From assembly GCA_916700875.1 (NCBI GenBank), contig CAKAKS010000034.1, positions 14,218,195-14,282,194 on the forward strand: a stretch of 64,000 nucleotides of DNA, read 5' to 3'. Below the pieces are notes generated by a model that ran no database searches, was not told where the DNA came from, and saw only the letters and a list, made by a program, of their open reading frames with translations. Made by a program: the position numbers and the translations under genes. Shown piece after piece: positions 1 to 12,000 of the stretch (position 1 is its first letter; each line of letters begins with the position of its first letter). This stretch comes from Sebastes aleutianus. Lineage: Eukaryota; Chordata; Actinopteri; Perciformes; Sebastidae.

Positions 1-519
1 CTTACCTTTTGCGGTAGAGCTACTTTGCTCAATTAGAAACATGTTCTGCCGTGTCTTCTCGTCCCGACCAACATTAGTGCTGCTGATGATTCAGACAGTC
101 ATAGCAGCTGTAGATATCAAAAAATTAAAAGTGCCAGAAACTGCTGATAGATGCCAGCTGGTGCAGAAGAAGGTATTTCACACATCTGCTTTCAATACAC
201 TACTGTCCACTGTGTTCTCTCTCCAAGGTTGGATTCCTGCTCCCAAGTGAGGCACATTTTTGCTTATTAGCATCAGCTTTAAGTTGACCTGTTAGTCTTT
301 ATAGATTATACACAAATCCAACCAATCATGACTGCAATTGTTTTGTGACAGACTACCTAATTGACGGACTACATTTGTTTTTATTCAGATTTGGTTTGGT
401 TTAGAAACAGATTTTTTTGTCTTAATGAGTAGTTTGATTGCACACTTTTGCAAATTTCCTTCATGTTTGGCAGTATTCATGTTTGCTGTTATTATCTGTT
501 TCTAAGTCTTTGGATACCA

Positions 520-1130
520 ACTATAGACTGTATATAAGAAGTGGACGTAGTCACCGTGACTTCACCCATTAGTTTGTGGACCGCCGCTTTGAAGCCTTGA
601 GTTTTGCCTTTTGGCGGTCGTCATCTTGGTTTTTCGCCGTCGCCGTCTTGTTTTTTTTGCAACCAGAAGTGATACAAGAGGGTGAAGCAGAGTATAACCG
701 AATGCTGAATAAAACATTTTTAGGCGACCAAAATGTTACAGTTATCTTTCATGAACTGAAAACACACTGTGGAAGTTGTAAGAAGAAAATGCGGACAACA
801 CCATGGTAGCGACCTGTCAAGCCATGCCCCTAAAGCATACCCTGCTTTATGGTTTATTTGACTCTAAATTAGACCATAATTTACTAAATAAACATCATAC
901 TGTATTGAAGAAGACATGTAGCTAGTGATTGAGATCATAAACTCATGTTTACAATGTTTACTGAGGTAATAAATCAAGTGAGAAGTAAGATAATTTTTCC
1001 ATAGACTTCTATACAATCAGACTTCTTTTTGCAACCAGAGGAATCGCCCCCTGCTGGCTGTTAGAAAGAATGCAAGTTTAAGGCACTTCCGCATTGGCTT
1101 CACTTTTCAGACCCGAAGGCTGCCCACGGA
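520..1130. repeat. Interspersed teleost repeat
   Basis: The stretch from about ctatagactgtatataaga through caaccagaggaatcgccc to ttcagacccgaaggctgcc resembles a high-copy repeat widespread in percomorph genomes. A 77-codon open frame inside (576-809) is a by-product. The boundaries are approximate, and the family assignment is from memory. Confidence 0.5.
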
Positions 1131-3834
1131 TAACAACACCACAAATTTTACTCAGTAGGGACACTGTGGCGGTCAATTTTTAGGCACTTAAGATTATTTA
1201 CCTCATGGGAATACTGTGGTGACTGAAGCAGCACCAGAGCAATCTAACCCACATTATTTACAATGTAATTAATATTGATGACATTCAGCAAATAATATTG
1301 ATCTTGAAGTAAGCTTGAACAGTGGAGGAGGCTGAAGAGATGAGTAAAATTGACAAAAGCACAAAATCAGAGAGAAGTCAAAGCTGGAAGAAGACAGCTG
1401 GATGAGAAGTGTCAGATCATCTCTGAATGTTCTTCATTCCCCTTCGCACATGTTCGGTAACGTGAGCGTCTCTCTGTGTTTAGCATCAGATGCTCCTCTC
1501 TGCTTCTGCCTTTTCTCCAGCGGACCTGACACTTCTGCAGGTTTAGCAGAGAGGTCTTGGGCACATCGAGCACCATGCACGGGCTCACTCTCATTTTTAC
1601 AAACACTGGGGTTCTTTTTACAGTCTGGACTCGCGCCAGGTCACCCGCCAAACCACATGGTCACGAAAACAACAAGGCTATCCAAGGATAGAAATCTCCT
1701 ACGGACAAAGAGAGAAGTGTTTCTGTGGGTATGGGTGGGCGGGGTTTAATTATTGGATGTGTATGAATGAAGGAGTACAAAACGAATCTGCCCACTCGTG
1801 CTGTGAGCAGCGGCCTACAAAAAGTCATGATGTTTCTCCAGTACAGTCCAAGAGTTGATTTATGTCAGCATAAACAGCATTCTTCTTGATTACATGGAAA
1901 GTGCAGCTGTTACATGGCATTATCATCAACTTGCAGACTGTTAACATTTCAAACATGCCTACTCGAAGGATAATTCTTGAAAATAACCATTAATCGTGTT
2001 AACTTTGACTGCTTGGACGGCTAAGGGTCAGTTTGACTGGGTGAGTTGCTTGTTTTGGGATTTGAAGTGTGTTTCTTCTTAGTTTGAGTAAGTGACAGTG
2101 GAAGGTGTTGTTGTGTGGGTGTTGTTCAGGGTCACCAAGCTCACCTGGCTATGACAGGAATGTCCTCTTGTTCTAACAGGCCTCTGTTATGTTGGGAACC
2201 TTGACCGTCTGACAGACAACCTCCGGGGGCTAATGTCAGAGCACTCAGGTCTCACAGGTTAACAATTACAGCCTAAACACACAGTCTTAGTAGTGTCACA
2301 GTCTGCATGCTCAAACCTTCAACGCTCCCCCTCTTGCCTCTTTGTGCCCTCCACACATCCGCAGGTTCTAGTAGCTGGATGGGGACCAGCGCTGTCCCAC
2401 TCTGGCTCACAAGTTTATACAAAGTTTACAGCTCGCTTTAGCTAATGGAAAAGATGGGCAGTTTTGTGGACTAATATGGTCAAAGAGGGCTTTGAATTGC
2501 TTCTTCCCTTCATGCTAGAATAGATGGCGAGCGTGAAGCCAGGCAGCTGCTGCCGAGGCCTCTGGTAGTCTATTTGGAAAAGTCAAGGATGTGTCAAAAT
2601 AAATACACTATTCAGTGTGTTAAGGGTGAGCTGCTGTGTACTTTATCCCACGTGTGGCCATTTGACCTCAGGCACCTTGTCTGTAGGACACTATAAGCTT
2701 TGTATGGGTATATATATATACTGTGTATTTGGTGTCTTTATTTAGAAAAGTGTGGATATCGTAGTCATGGAATACAGTTGGCTGTTGTTAGTTTTGTTTG
2801 ACAGTTTGCCCAGTTATTACTAGTTTGTTGGCCACCAAGAGACACAAGTGGTAATATGGACTTATGCATTGTGTGTCTGATTAAGTGGTCATTGCAACAA
2901 ATCATTATCAACACAGTTTACATTGGAACAAAATTGTGAAATGGTATCTTATCTTATGTTTTGATTTCCTTTTCAGGGATTTGCTTGTTTTGTTTTTGTT
3001 GGAGTCAGCATATTAAAGGAGACATATTTAAAACAAAAAACATTTTTGGGTGAAATATCCGGTGGTTGGAAAAGTCTCCCGACAGCTTTAGCGGCTGTTC
3101 CAAATGTGAAAAGTACAGCTGCTGGATAGCAGATGCACCAAAAAAGTGACTAAAATGGGACAGTGATGGCATCAGGCTTTATTTAGGTAGACCACAAAAT
3201 GGATTTTCTAGTGACTCTTACACAAAGTTGCCACAGGAAATGTCCTCACTTTCCCTTTTGGAAGAGATAACTTTAGCTGTTCTCTGTTCTCTGAGCATAA
3301 TCCTTGATTACAGTGAAGTACGTGACCTGACCAGGTTAGATTTGGACTGCATCACACTGCATAATGATGCATTCAGTCTGGGCGAAAACTCTGGGAAAGG
3401 TCAAGTGAACTCGGTTATGTTCAGCGGGCCGCCGGTCACCAAGAAAAGACATCCAGAAATTCCTGCAGGTCAGCGCAGCCCTTGTGGTTTTGATACTTGG
3501 CCTCACACGGCTCGACACAGCAGGCAGAGAGACCGTAGAGCTGTTTTTGTGACATGCTGACGGCGGTGTCCTCGTGGATGTCTGGACACCACGTCTTTAT
3601 TTACCAGACAGCAGAGAGGTCTTGTGCACTTTATTCCCATTATTCCTGCTTGGAGTTGAGCCAGCGGGCCTGAGAGCACTCTCTTACCCTTACTGTGTGT
3701 TTGTGTGAATTAGTAGTTTGTAACAAATCAAACTTGTTTATGTTTTCAGTAGTGAGAATCGAGGTCTGTCTTGTCTCAAAATTCAGTTTTTAGCTTTAGC
3801 AGCAAAGTAAACTGTTATTCTTCATGTTTGAATA

Positions 3835-4790
3835 GCTGTAATACTTTAGCCCAGCGGTGCTTTGAGCTAAATCCTAAAGCTAGCATGACGACATGCTCAC
3901 GGTGACAATGTTTACAATGTTCACCATCTTAATTTAGATGTGTTAGCACTAAACACAAGATACAGCTGTGGCTGATAGGAATGTATTAGTATTGCGATGA
4001 GATATATTGCGATATATCACCTTTTTTCAACTGCAAATAATGCAGTTTGCCAACATCTGTTTATATCTAATAAGATACAGTTTTCACTCTGTTCATCTCA
4101 AGAGTTTTCATTCACATATCTTAAGGTCAGAGGTCAAGGGACCCCTTTGAAAATGGCCATGCCAGTTTTTCCCTCGCCAAAATTTAGCGTAACTTCGGAG
4201 CGTTATTTAGCTCTCGTCCTGACAAGCTAAGATGACATGGTTGGTACCAATGGATTCCTTAGGATTTTTAGTTTCATATGATGCCAGTATCTTCAGGCTT
4301 TAAGACTGAGCCCGCTAAAACCTCTGAAAGACAGAATAGTCGGATTGTTAATAGTTTATATAATAAAAGATCGATACTTGACGTCCGTGTATTGATACAA
4401 TATTGCCGCACAAAATATAGCGATACTATGCTGTATCGATTTTTCCCCCACCCCTATAAAGTATTGGACTATTTGAAATTCTGATCTGATGGTGGCACTA
4501 AATGAAAATATAACGGATCACCAAAGTTTTTAGAAATTATCCTCTGGGGAACATGAATGTCTGTACCAAATTTCACGTCAATCCATCGAATAGTTGTCGA
4601 GACATTTCACTCAAAACTACAAACTCATGGTGTAGCTAGATGAAGTCATTAGGATCACCAAAGTTATTACGATCTATCCTCTGGGGAACATGAACGTCTG
4701 CACAAAATTTCATGGCCATCCATCTAGTCCTTAAGATATTTTAAACTGGACCAACAGCCGACCAACCTACATCGCCATCGCTAGATTCCT
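3835..4790 (-). repeat. Old interspersed repeat, interrupted by a second repeat
   Basis: 3840-3975 and 4480-4640 are the two parts, in reverse orientation, of the same repeat seen forward at 60780-61170 (shared: tttgtgtttagtgctaa; aacaactattggatgg-type; cattcccatcagc-type). Between them lies a different repeat (about 3976-4480, with aaaatggccatgccagtttt). 4640-4745 repeats the gatcaccaaagttattac...ctctggggaacatgaa motif once more. Confidence 0.65.
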
Positions 4791-5912
4791 GCTGGCTAAA
4801 ACCAGCCCAAAAATACTCTTCACCTGGCAGGACAAAACTTTCTGTAATGTGCTCAACCCTCCTCATCAATGCTGTTCATTTATGACAGCTGATCACTATG
4901 TATTTTTATCTGTGGTATATAGGCAGGGCAGATAAGGCAATAGTCCAACAGGATTGCACACATTACTGGTGAAAATGCAGCTGCTGGAGACCAAACCAAA
5001 TGTGTAATCACGTCTACCAAGTCAGGGAGCCAGGAAGGGAAAGTCTGGTGTTGATGGTTATCAGGATGATCGAAGCAGTGTATGTTTGAGTTTGACGTAG
5101 ACTCCACATGTTGCAAATCTCACCTGTCATTTGAACAACACGCCGGCCAACTTTACACACCCTGTGACTCGTCTCAGGGTTTACAGGAAGGCCTGTTTTT
5201 TGTGCTTTACCCGCGATGACCTAGCCAGTCTTCAAAACCACAAAAGGCCACACACACACCTTTCACCATGGTCATTGTAAAGTAAACACACCCCTCTAAT
5301 CATTCCTCGTTAGGTCTTTAGAGGAAAGCCGATGCTGAATAGGAAGGAAGGGGAGATGAAAAGGCCTGGATACACTAATCCTGGCAAATTATGGTCTCCA
5401 TTTCAAACGTCACACTCTCACGGCGCCCTATTGTGTAAACGATATAATGAAATCTTTCAGTGCTTGCCATCACTGATACAGTGCATTGTGCTTTTCCTTC
5501 AAAAATTATGACCCTGCATCATTAACTATTACCAGGTGCTGAGGGTTAGGTTGTAACTGTGGAAAACTCGTCATAGCCTTCATAGATTTTGTGTCATCCG
5601 GCTGCTAATAAGTAACAGTTCTACTAATGTCAGCATGTCCAAGCCAGTTTTTACATTAGAGTGTTGCTGTGGGGCTTCGGATTTCATCTATTAGAACAGA
5701 AAGTACCAATTTTTATAATTAGTACCATCAAAATGGGTACATCTTAATATTTATGGGCTGTAATATCTTCTATTGTTCATCTGTCTCTGAGAAAACTCTG
5801 CTTCTGTTATTGATTTTTGTGAATACCGGTTTAAAAAGCACAAGACTTCCCTCCGCTATGTGAGACCAGATTTGTCTTGAAAACTCATCTTGTCCCTTCT
5901 CCCTGTCCACAG

Positions 5913-6016
5913 TACTCTCTGACGGAGGCCCAGCTCTGAGGTGGAGGAGGCCGTAAAGAGGCCCTGAAGGAGCCTCCCACCCTCCCTACCTGACCAGCCG
6001 GACGCAGCGGACAGCC
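5913..6016 (+). other. daam1: 5' UTR part of the daam1 start-codon exon
   Basis: A pyrimidine-rich tract ending in cag at 5909-5912 looks like a splice acceptor just upstream of the start codon, so this stretch is probably the untranslated beginning of the second daam1 exon. The first, non-coding exon and the promoter would then lie further upstream, in 1-5900 or outside the window; I could not place them. Confidence 0.55.
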
Positions 6017-9000
6017 ATGGCTCCTCGGAAACGTGGTGGCCACGGCCGCGGTGGCCTTTCCTTCATCTTCTGCTGTTTTAACAGCAACGATCACCCGGAG
6101 ATCACCTACAGGCTCAGGGAGGACTTTGCCCTGCAGGCCATGGAGCCGTCACTGCCGATGCCCACATACGATGAGCTGGATGGCATGTTCTCCGAGTTGG
6201 TGGTAAGACTTTATTCTGCTTTTTTCTTGTTGAAGAAATTCAGACCAAAGGAATTGTAAGACTTAAAAAGAAACATTTAATTAATGTTTTAGTAAAAGAA
6301 AAAAAATAATAATTTAATGGATAAGTCTGGTGTTATTATATATTTTTCTTAATATCAGCAAATCCCTTTTGTCTGTGTAGCTAAAGCCTGATATAGCATA
6401 TTCCTCTGTGCCTTAGTCCTCCATTGTTGTCCAAAAGCTATTAAAAACACATAAATGAGACACACCATTGCACTTTTTATTACCGTGAGCATGACCACTT
6501 TACTTTATTTTGAGTTAATCCCACATTTACTATTGCGCTGCTGTGAATACTCACTAGAGCACCAAATGTTTATTAATCCGCTGCTGAAAATAGTCCCCAT
6601 CAAATTATGTTTACTCCTGTTTGGGTAACGTTTGCCAAAAACTACAGTGCCCGTCTGTTAGGAAATTACTAAGCCTTTTTTTTTTTTTTGTATATTTGAG
6701 ACTCGTTTTAAAAGTTTTAGATTTCGATTTGGTTGGAGATAAGCAAGGGACAAAATAATTAAAATATGTGTTTATACAATGCATGTTCAACATCTAGCAT
6801 AATAGACTCGTCAGCATTTTATTAAACTCTTTAAAAACTAACCTTACCTCATTGTTTACACTGTCAGCTATATTTGGAGATATTCCCAAACAAACGGTCA
6901 CTTCCTCCCAGTTTACACTATCTAGTGAGTAACGGGGCCAGGCTGCTATTCTTCCTCTGTCTTATTGTCACTTCTAATTTGTCGTGCTCTCCTTTCTCTC
7001 TCCTGCCCCATTTTCCTCTCCCGTGGTTGCCACAGTAATCTAAGCATGACATTTTTGCACATCAGTAGACCTCATTCAGGACCTCTTAATGTCTCGTCCT
7101 CCTCCATCTGCTAATTGCTTGTTTTTGTCTCCCACCCTTTATGAAGACATAATTGAGTAAGTTGAGTGTGACGACAAGGAGGCTTTCAGTTGCTCTGTTT
7201 ACCAAAAGAAAACAGCCACGTGCTTTTCTCTTGGCCCAGTGTGAGCCACCATGTGCGTGTATAATCTGAACGGGCTTGCTGGAAAAAAGACTCACGTTGT
7301 GGAATATAGTTGGAGCCATCTGCTCTGTTACGATCAATTAAACCCCGACCTTTGAACTTGAGATTCATTGAGAAAAAAGTTTTCCAAACACCTGTAAATA
7401 GAGGTGAAGCTTCTTTTTCCATCCTACATCAGAGAGATAACGCCATTCTCAATCAATCTAGGGCTAAACGATTTTGAAAAAAATATCTAATTGTGATTAT
7501 TTTGACTGATATTGTAAGATATTATATGATATTAGAGGGAATGATTCAAATTTTCATTGAAAAATATATTCAAACTTTTATGATGTGATTCTTGCAGGGA
7601 TCTGTACCAAACAAGGATGTTTTGTTTACAAAAAAAATCATATATTATTTAATTTAAAATGGTATTTTGACACACATTTCACCTTCAACAAATACTGAAC
7701 CTCCTGCGATTTGAAAATTGCATTAGGCCATATTGCAATTTCAATAAAATTGATTAATTGTGCAGCCCTAACTCAAACAAAACATTAACAACAAATCTGT
7801 TGCAGCTTAAAAACCCTTAGCTGCAATAAAACATACATTTGAATTAGTTACCTTTCCCCCATTCAATGCTTGCCAGTATGTGTGCTAATTCAGGAGATCA
7901 ATCAATAGTCCACACAACCAATTTGGGCACATATTGATTCACAGGGCTTGATGGTTTTAGCAAAGAACATCCCCGAAGACCATGAAGAGCAGTCGCAATA
8001 AAACATTTAGCAATCAATCTGTTGGGTAAACCACATTAACTTAATCTCCATTGAGAATAAACCTGTGTTTAGGCTTGTTTTCACACTAGCCTGGAACTAA
8101 ATTGCCTAAAAAACCTTCTCACAACCTTTTTCACATGAAGCTCATTAAAGCATAATTGCCCTAGGATTTGATTCATGTGGATTAACACATGAAACAGCGG
8201 AGAAAATAAATATCTTTCAGCACAAATCTGCCATTAATTGTGTCCCCATGCTGTGATGTAAAATGCCGATATCCAAACCCCAACATAAATTTCAGTTTAA
8301 TGCTCAAATTAAAACTTGCTGATATGTTTTAATTTCGTTCTCAGAGTGTTCAAATGCTCTCTGGTATTTAGTCTTCCCAGCAGCACCCTTTGTGTTCCCC
8401 CTCTGTGAAATATCTGTTTCGCGTTGTGACGCATGTTGTCTCCAGATGTTTGTTACCACATGTTGAGCAGGCAGGCAGACCACGCCTTATCTTTTTTCCT
8501 CCCCATTACTCACACGTCTAAAAAGCCTGCAAGACATCTGATTTGATTCAGAGCCGTATTGAGTCTGACGATGAGAGCACCCGGTGATATCCAAGTGATC
8601 ATGAAGAGATTTAGCACGAACCCATCTCAAACTGAGCCTCCAGGAAGAATAGCTGGGCTTCAGCCACAGCTAATGGAGATCAGAATACAAGATAAAGATA
8701 AAGCAGGGCTCTGGTGCAACTACTCCTGGCTGGCACATGTTTTTCTGTTTTGGGTGAAAACAGATTGATTTATGTGGATATTTTTCTGTGAGCTACCTTT
8801 TGAGAATGATGCTCTTTTTCTAGTCATTGAATATTATCTTCTCCATACAGGCATCAATAAAGGATTGTGAATACATAATACCTCAAATCTGTCCTCTTCC
8901 TTTGATCCCTCCTCGCCAACATGTTTTGACCTTTTCTGCTTTTTTTTGTCCCCACTATGCAGGATGAGCTCGACCTTAGCGAGAAACACAGGGAAGCCAT

Positions 9001-12000
9001 GTTCGCTCTGCCTGCGGAGAAGAAATGGCAAATCTACTGCAGCAAAAAGAAGGTAAAAGACTCTCACTGTGCATCATCAAACTCCACATTGGCCTCCACA
9101 AGCTGGCTGCCAACCACTGAATAATATCTGCAAATATCACTGCCAAGTTTGTGTAACCGCCACGCTCATTGATTTGTTGATATCTGAAGCTGTGAGTTTT
9201 CTAAAAACACAGACAACAAAACCTTGTATCGCTGTATTCCTCTGCTCAGCACAGGCTTGAATGCGTTGTCTGCACAATGTTTAATATCAGGTGTATACAA
9301 CTGCCTATATAAGATGAAAATGCACACATTTAGTATAAAAACTGTCAAACTAAACTGCCTTTAATGTACTGTAATAGAAGACATGCTATTATTATACGCA
9401 GATAATTACATAAACATTTCAAACGCACCACTCCAGGACCACCAAGAGTACTTTCTAATAACATTATTCCCCAGTCTCTTATGTATCTCTTCAATTACAG
9501 TCCTCATAAGTCTGTACTGCCTCTTCAAAGCTCCACCATGAATAACTCACCCAAGTGGATGTTACACAAGGTGCATATAAAAATAGGGATGTGTAGAGGG
9601 AGTAACACAAATGCTAAATCCAGCTGCTTCCATTAGATAATCGACAAACAGAGAAGGCAGTGTGTCAGGAATTATAAAGTACTGGAATATATTGCAAGTA
9701 GTATCTTGTTTCTAGTGTATTTTTCTCCCACACTATAAGGTCCGTTATGCCATTGTTCTCCCTGAGTCAAAGGGAGGATTTTTTAATCATGCAGTTTCTC
9801 CTTTTAGATAATACACCTGTCCCATCAAAGCATTCGTGTAGCCATAACATACTCTAGCACTCTGTGACAGTGTCATATTTCATTATGTCTTGTCTTCGTG
9901 ATAAAAGGACTGTCAGCTGTTCCTCCTCTCCCTGTTTATGAATTCCCAGACGCCTGGTCTAGTTTAGATCACCCTGAATGCGCCCTGCCTTCACATTTTT
10001 ACAGCAGTGTTCCTCAAGGCCGTAGGTTTGAGTGTGTAGGATATCCTGTCCTGACTAATATGCACGGGGCATACTTTTCCTACATCCGGTTACAAACTAG
10101 AGGTGAGGAGTGTTGGGATCTAAGTGTGATGGATGGATAGTTTGCATGCCAGCGTACAGTACAGGTCCTCAGAAAACACAGCTGCAGAAAGGCACGCCTT
10201 AAGTTCAAACGTGTTGTTACATTGAGCCCAGAGAGTTTAAATATGAATGAGGAAACCTCCTCCAATGCTGGACTGGTCATGATATATTATTTAATATATA
10301 TTCTTACTAGGGCTTACCCGAATGCTGCGAAGCTTCGACCGTTGCCATGGTTATCAACCTCCAAATCAGTATTCAAATGCTTCATTTAAAAAAAAAAAAA
10401 AATGTAATATGTAATAATACTGCATAAATCCCCAAATGGTCCATGAAATAAGGAATAATCCCACAACTTTTTTCATTATTCATATTCCACATGATTATTA
10501 GTTATTCTCAGATGGATATCGCTGTTTGTTGTGTGTAGAGGAGCGTGTGTGTGCAGTAGTCCAAAAAATGGTATTCGGGACAGCCCTAATTCTTAATGAT
10601 ATTAACATTAGATGTAGAGCTGTAACGATTAATCGATTAGTTGTGTTGACTATTGAATTAATTGCCAACTATTTTGATAATCGGTTTGAGTAATTTTTAA
10701 AGAAAAATAAGTCAAAGTTCTCTAATTCCAGCTTCTGAAATGTGAATATTTTCTGGTTTCATTTCTCCGCTATGACAGTAAACTGAATATCTTTGAGTTG
10801 TGGATTAAACAAGACATTTGAGGACGTCATCTTGGGCTTTGAGAAACACTGATTGATATTTTTCACCATTTTCTGACATTTTATAGACCAAACAACTAAT
10901 CGATTAATCAAGAAAATAAATCGAGAATGAAAATTAGTTATTAGTTAGTTGCAATCCTAATTATATGTCTTAAAATATTTTGGACCATCCAAAAAAATGA
11001 ATGTAGAAGTAGTAGTTTAACATTTTGAGGTGTTGGTAGGTGTATTTGTTTTACTTTTTGAATGGAGCCAGGCTAGCTATTAACCCCTGCTTCCAATCTT
11101 TATGCTAAGCTAAGCGCTGTAGCCCCAAAATGTTAAACTGTTCCTTTAAAGATCCATGTGTACATGGAGAACTCATTTTATTTTCAAGCAGAATTGGTAA
11201 GTTTTGAGTATTTTTTGAGTTTATGAATATGATCACAAGCCATGAAGAATTATTAATTTTCGTCTGAAAAATCGCTTTGTTTAATTCACTTGTGACTTAA
11301 GCTGCACACGGCGTCCACTAGCCAGCAGCAACAAGGCGAGAGGAGGTAGTGGAAATGGAAACAGCACGGTGTATGCTCCCGTTTCTACTGCGTCCCAATT
11401 AGTGGCCTCATTAGCAGTCGTCTCAGGGCCCAAAGTAGCCTCATAAGGCGTTTTCAAAATAACCCCCAAAATGTTGCTCTGCCTCTTCAGTTTCTAGAGA
11501 TCATGCAGAGGTTGTTGCAGTGTTGGTGTGAAGGTGGAAACAAATCTTTATGTGCAGCATCGACCTGCAGAAAGAGGCGGGGGAGGAAGGAGTGACAGAA
11601 AGGCATCAATATTGCTGACTCGGCAGAAGGTTCTGGCCGCGACCCAGACAGATAAAAACTCATCTGAGCTCAGAGAGGAAGGGTAGGGTGTGTGTGGAGA
11701 AATGAGGCAAAGGAAGCGGTCGGGTATCCAAAGCAAACAGGAAGGCTTCACTTCCACAGGTGCAGCTTTTGTGTGTCTGGCAGGGGGGATGATGATGAGG
11801 AGGAAGGTGGGGTCATTACCAGGGCGCTGTGAGCCCACGGGTGATAAGGGCGCTCTTTTTCGCCGGTGGTCTCTTGGCTTCATAAGTCGGGCCGGGAGGA
11901 GATAAGTCAAGTCAAAGCAGCAAAGCTTTTGCTGTTTGGTTTGGCCGGGCACCTGAGCCGATGAAATCACGCTGCAGAGAATCAATCTTCCTCCTCCTTC

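Larger units (their letters stand above)
1..5912. other. Upstream of the daam1 start exon: no gene recognised, repeat-rich
   Basis: No open frame here matches a known family, and none joins through splice sites to daam1. The contents I can support are the interspersed repeats at 520-1130 and 3835-4790 and a short TA repeat near 2711. It may include the first daam1 intron and a non-coding first exon that I cannot identify. Confidence 0.5.
6203..8962 (+). other. First daam1 coding-region intron: two repeats, otherwise nothing recognised
   Basis: It contains the SINE-like repeat at 6395-6690 and the hAT-like element at 7459-7770. The remainder has no supported gene; short frames in it lack any family likeness. 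Confidence 0.6.

Noticed and set aside
576..809. 77-codon open frame with a hydrophobic start
   Set aside because: It lies inside a common interspersed repeat, has no family likeness and no splice partners.
1402..1749. 115-codon plus-strand frame upstream of daam1
   Set aside because: No recognisable motif, a competing open frame on the other strand, and no splice link to daam1.
11548..11985. 145-codon minus-strand open frame in a daam1 intron
   Set aside because: No domain, a low-complexity Pro/Leu/Ser composition, and overlapped by another open frame on the opposite strand; it looks like chance.
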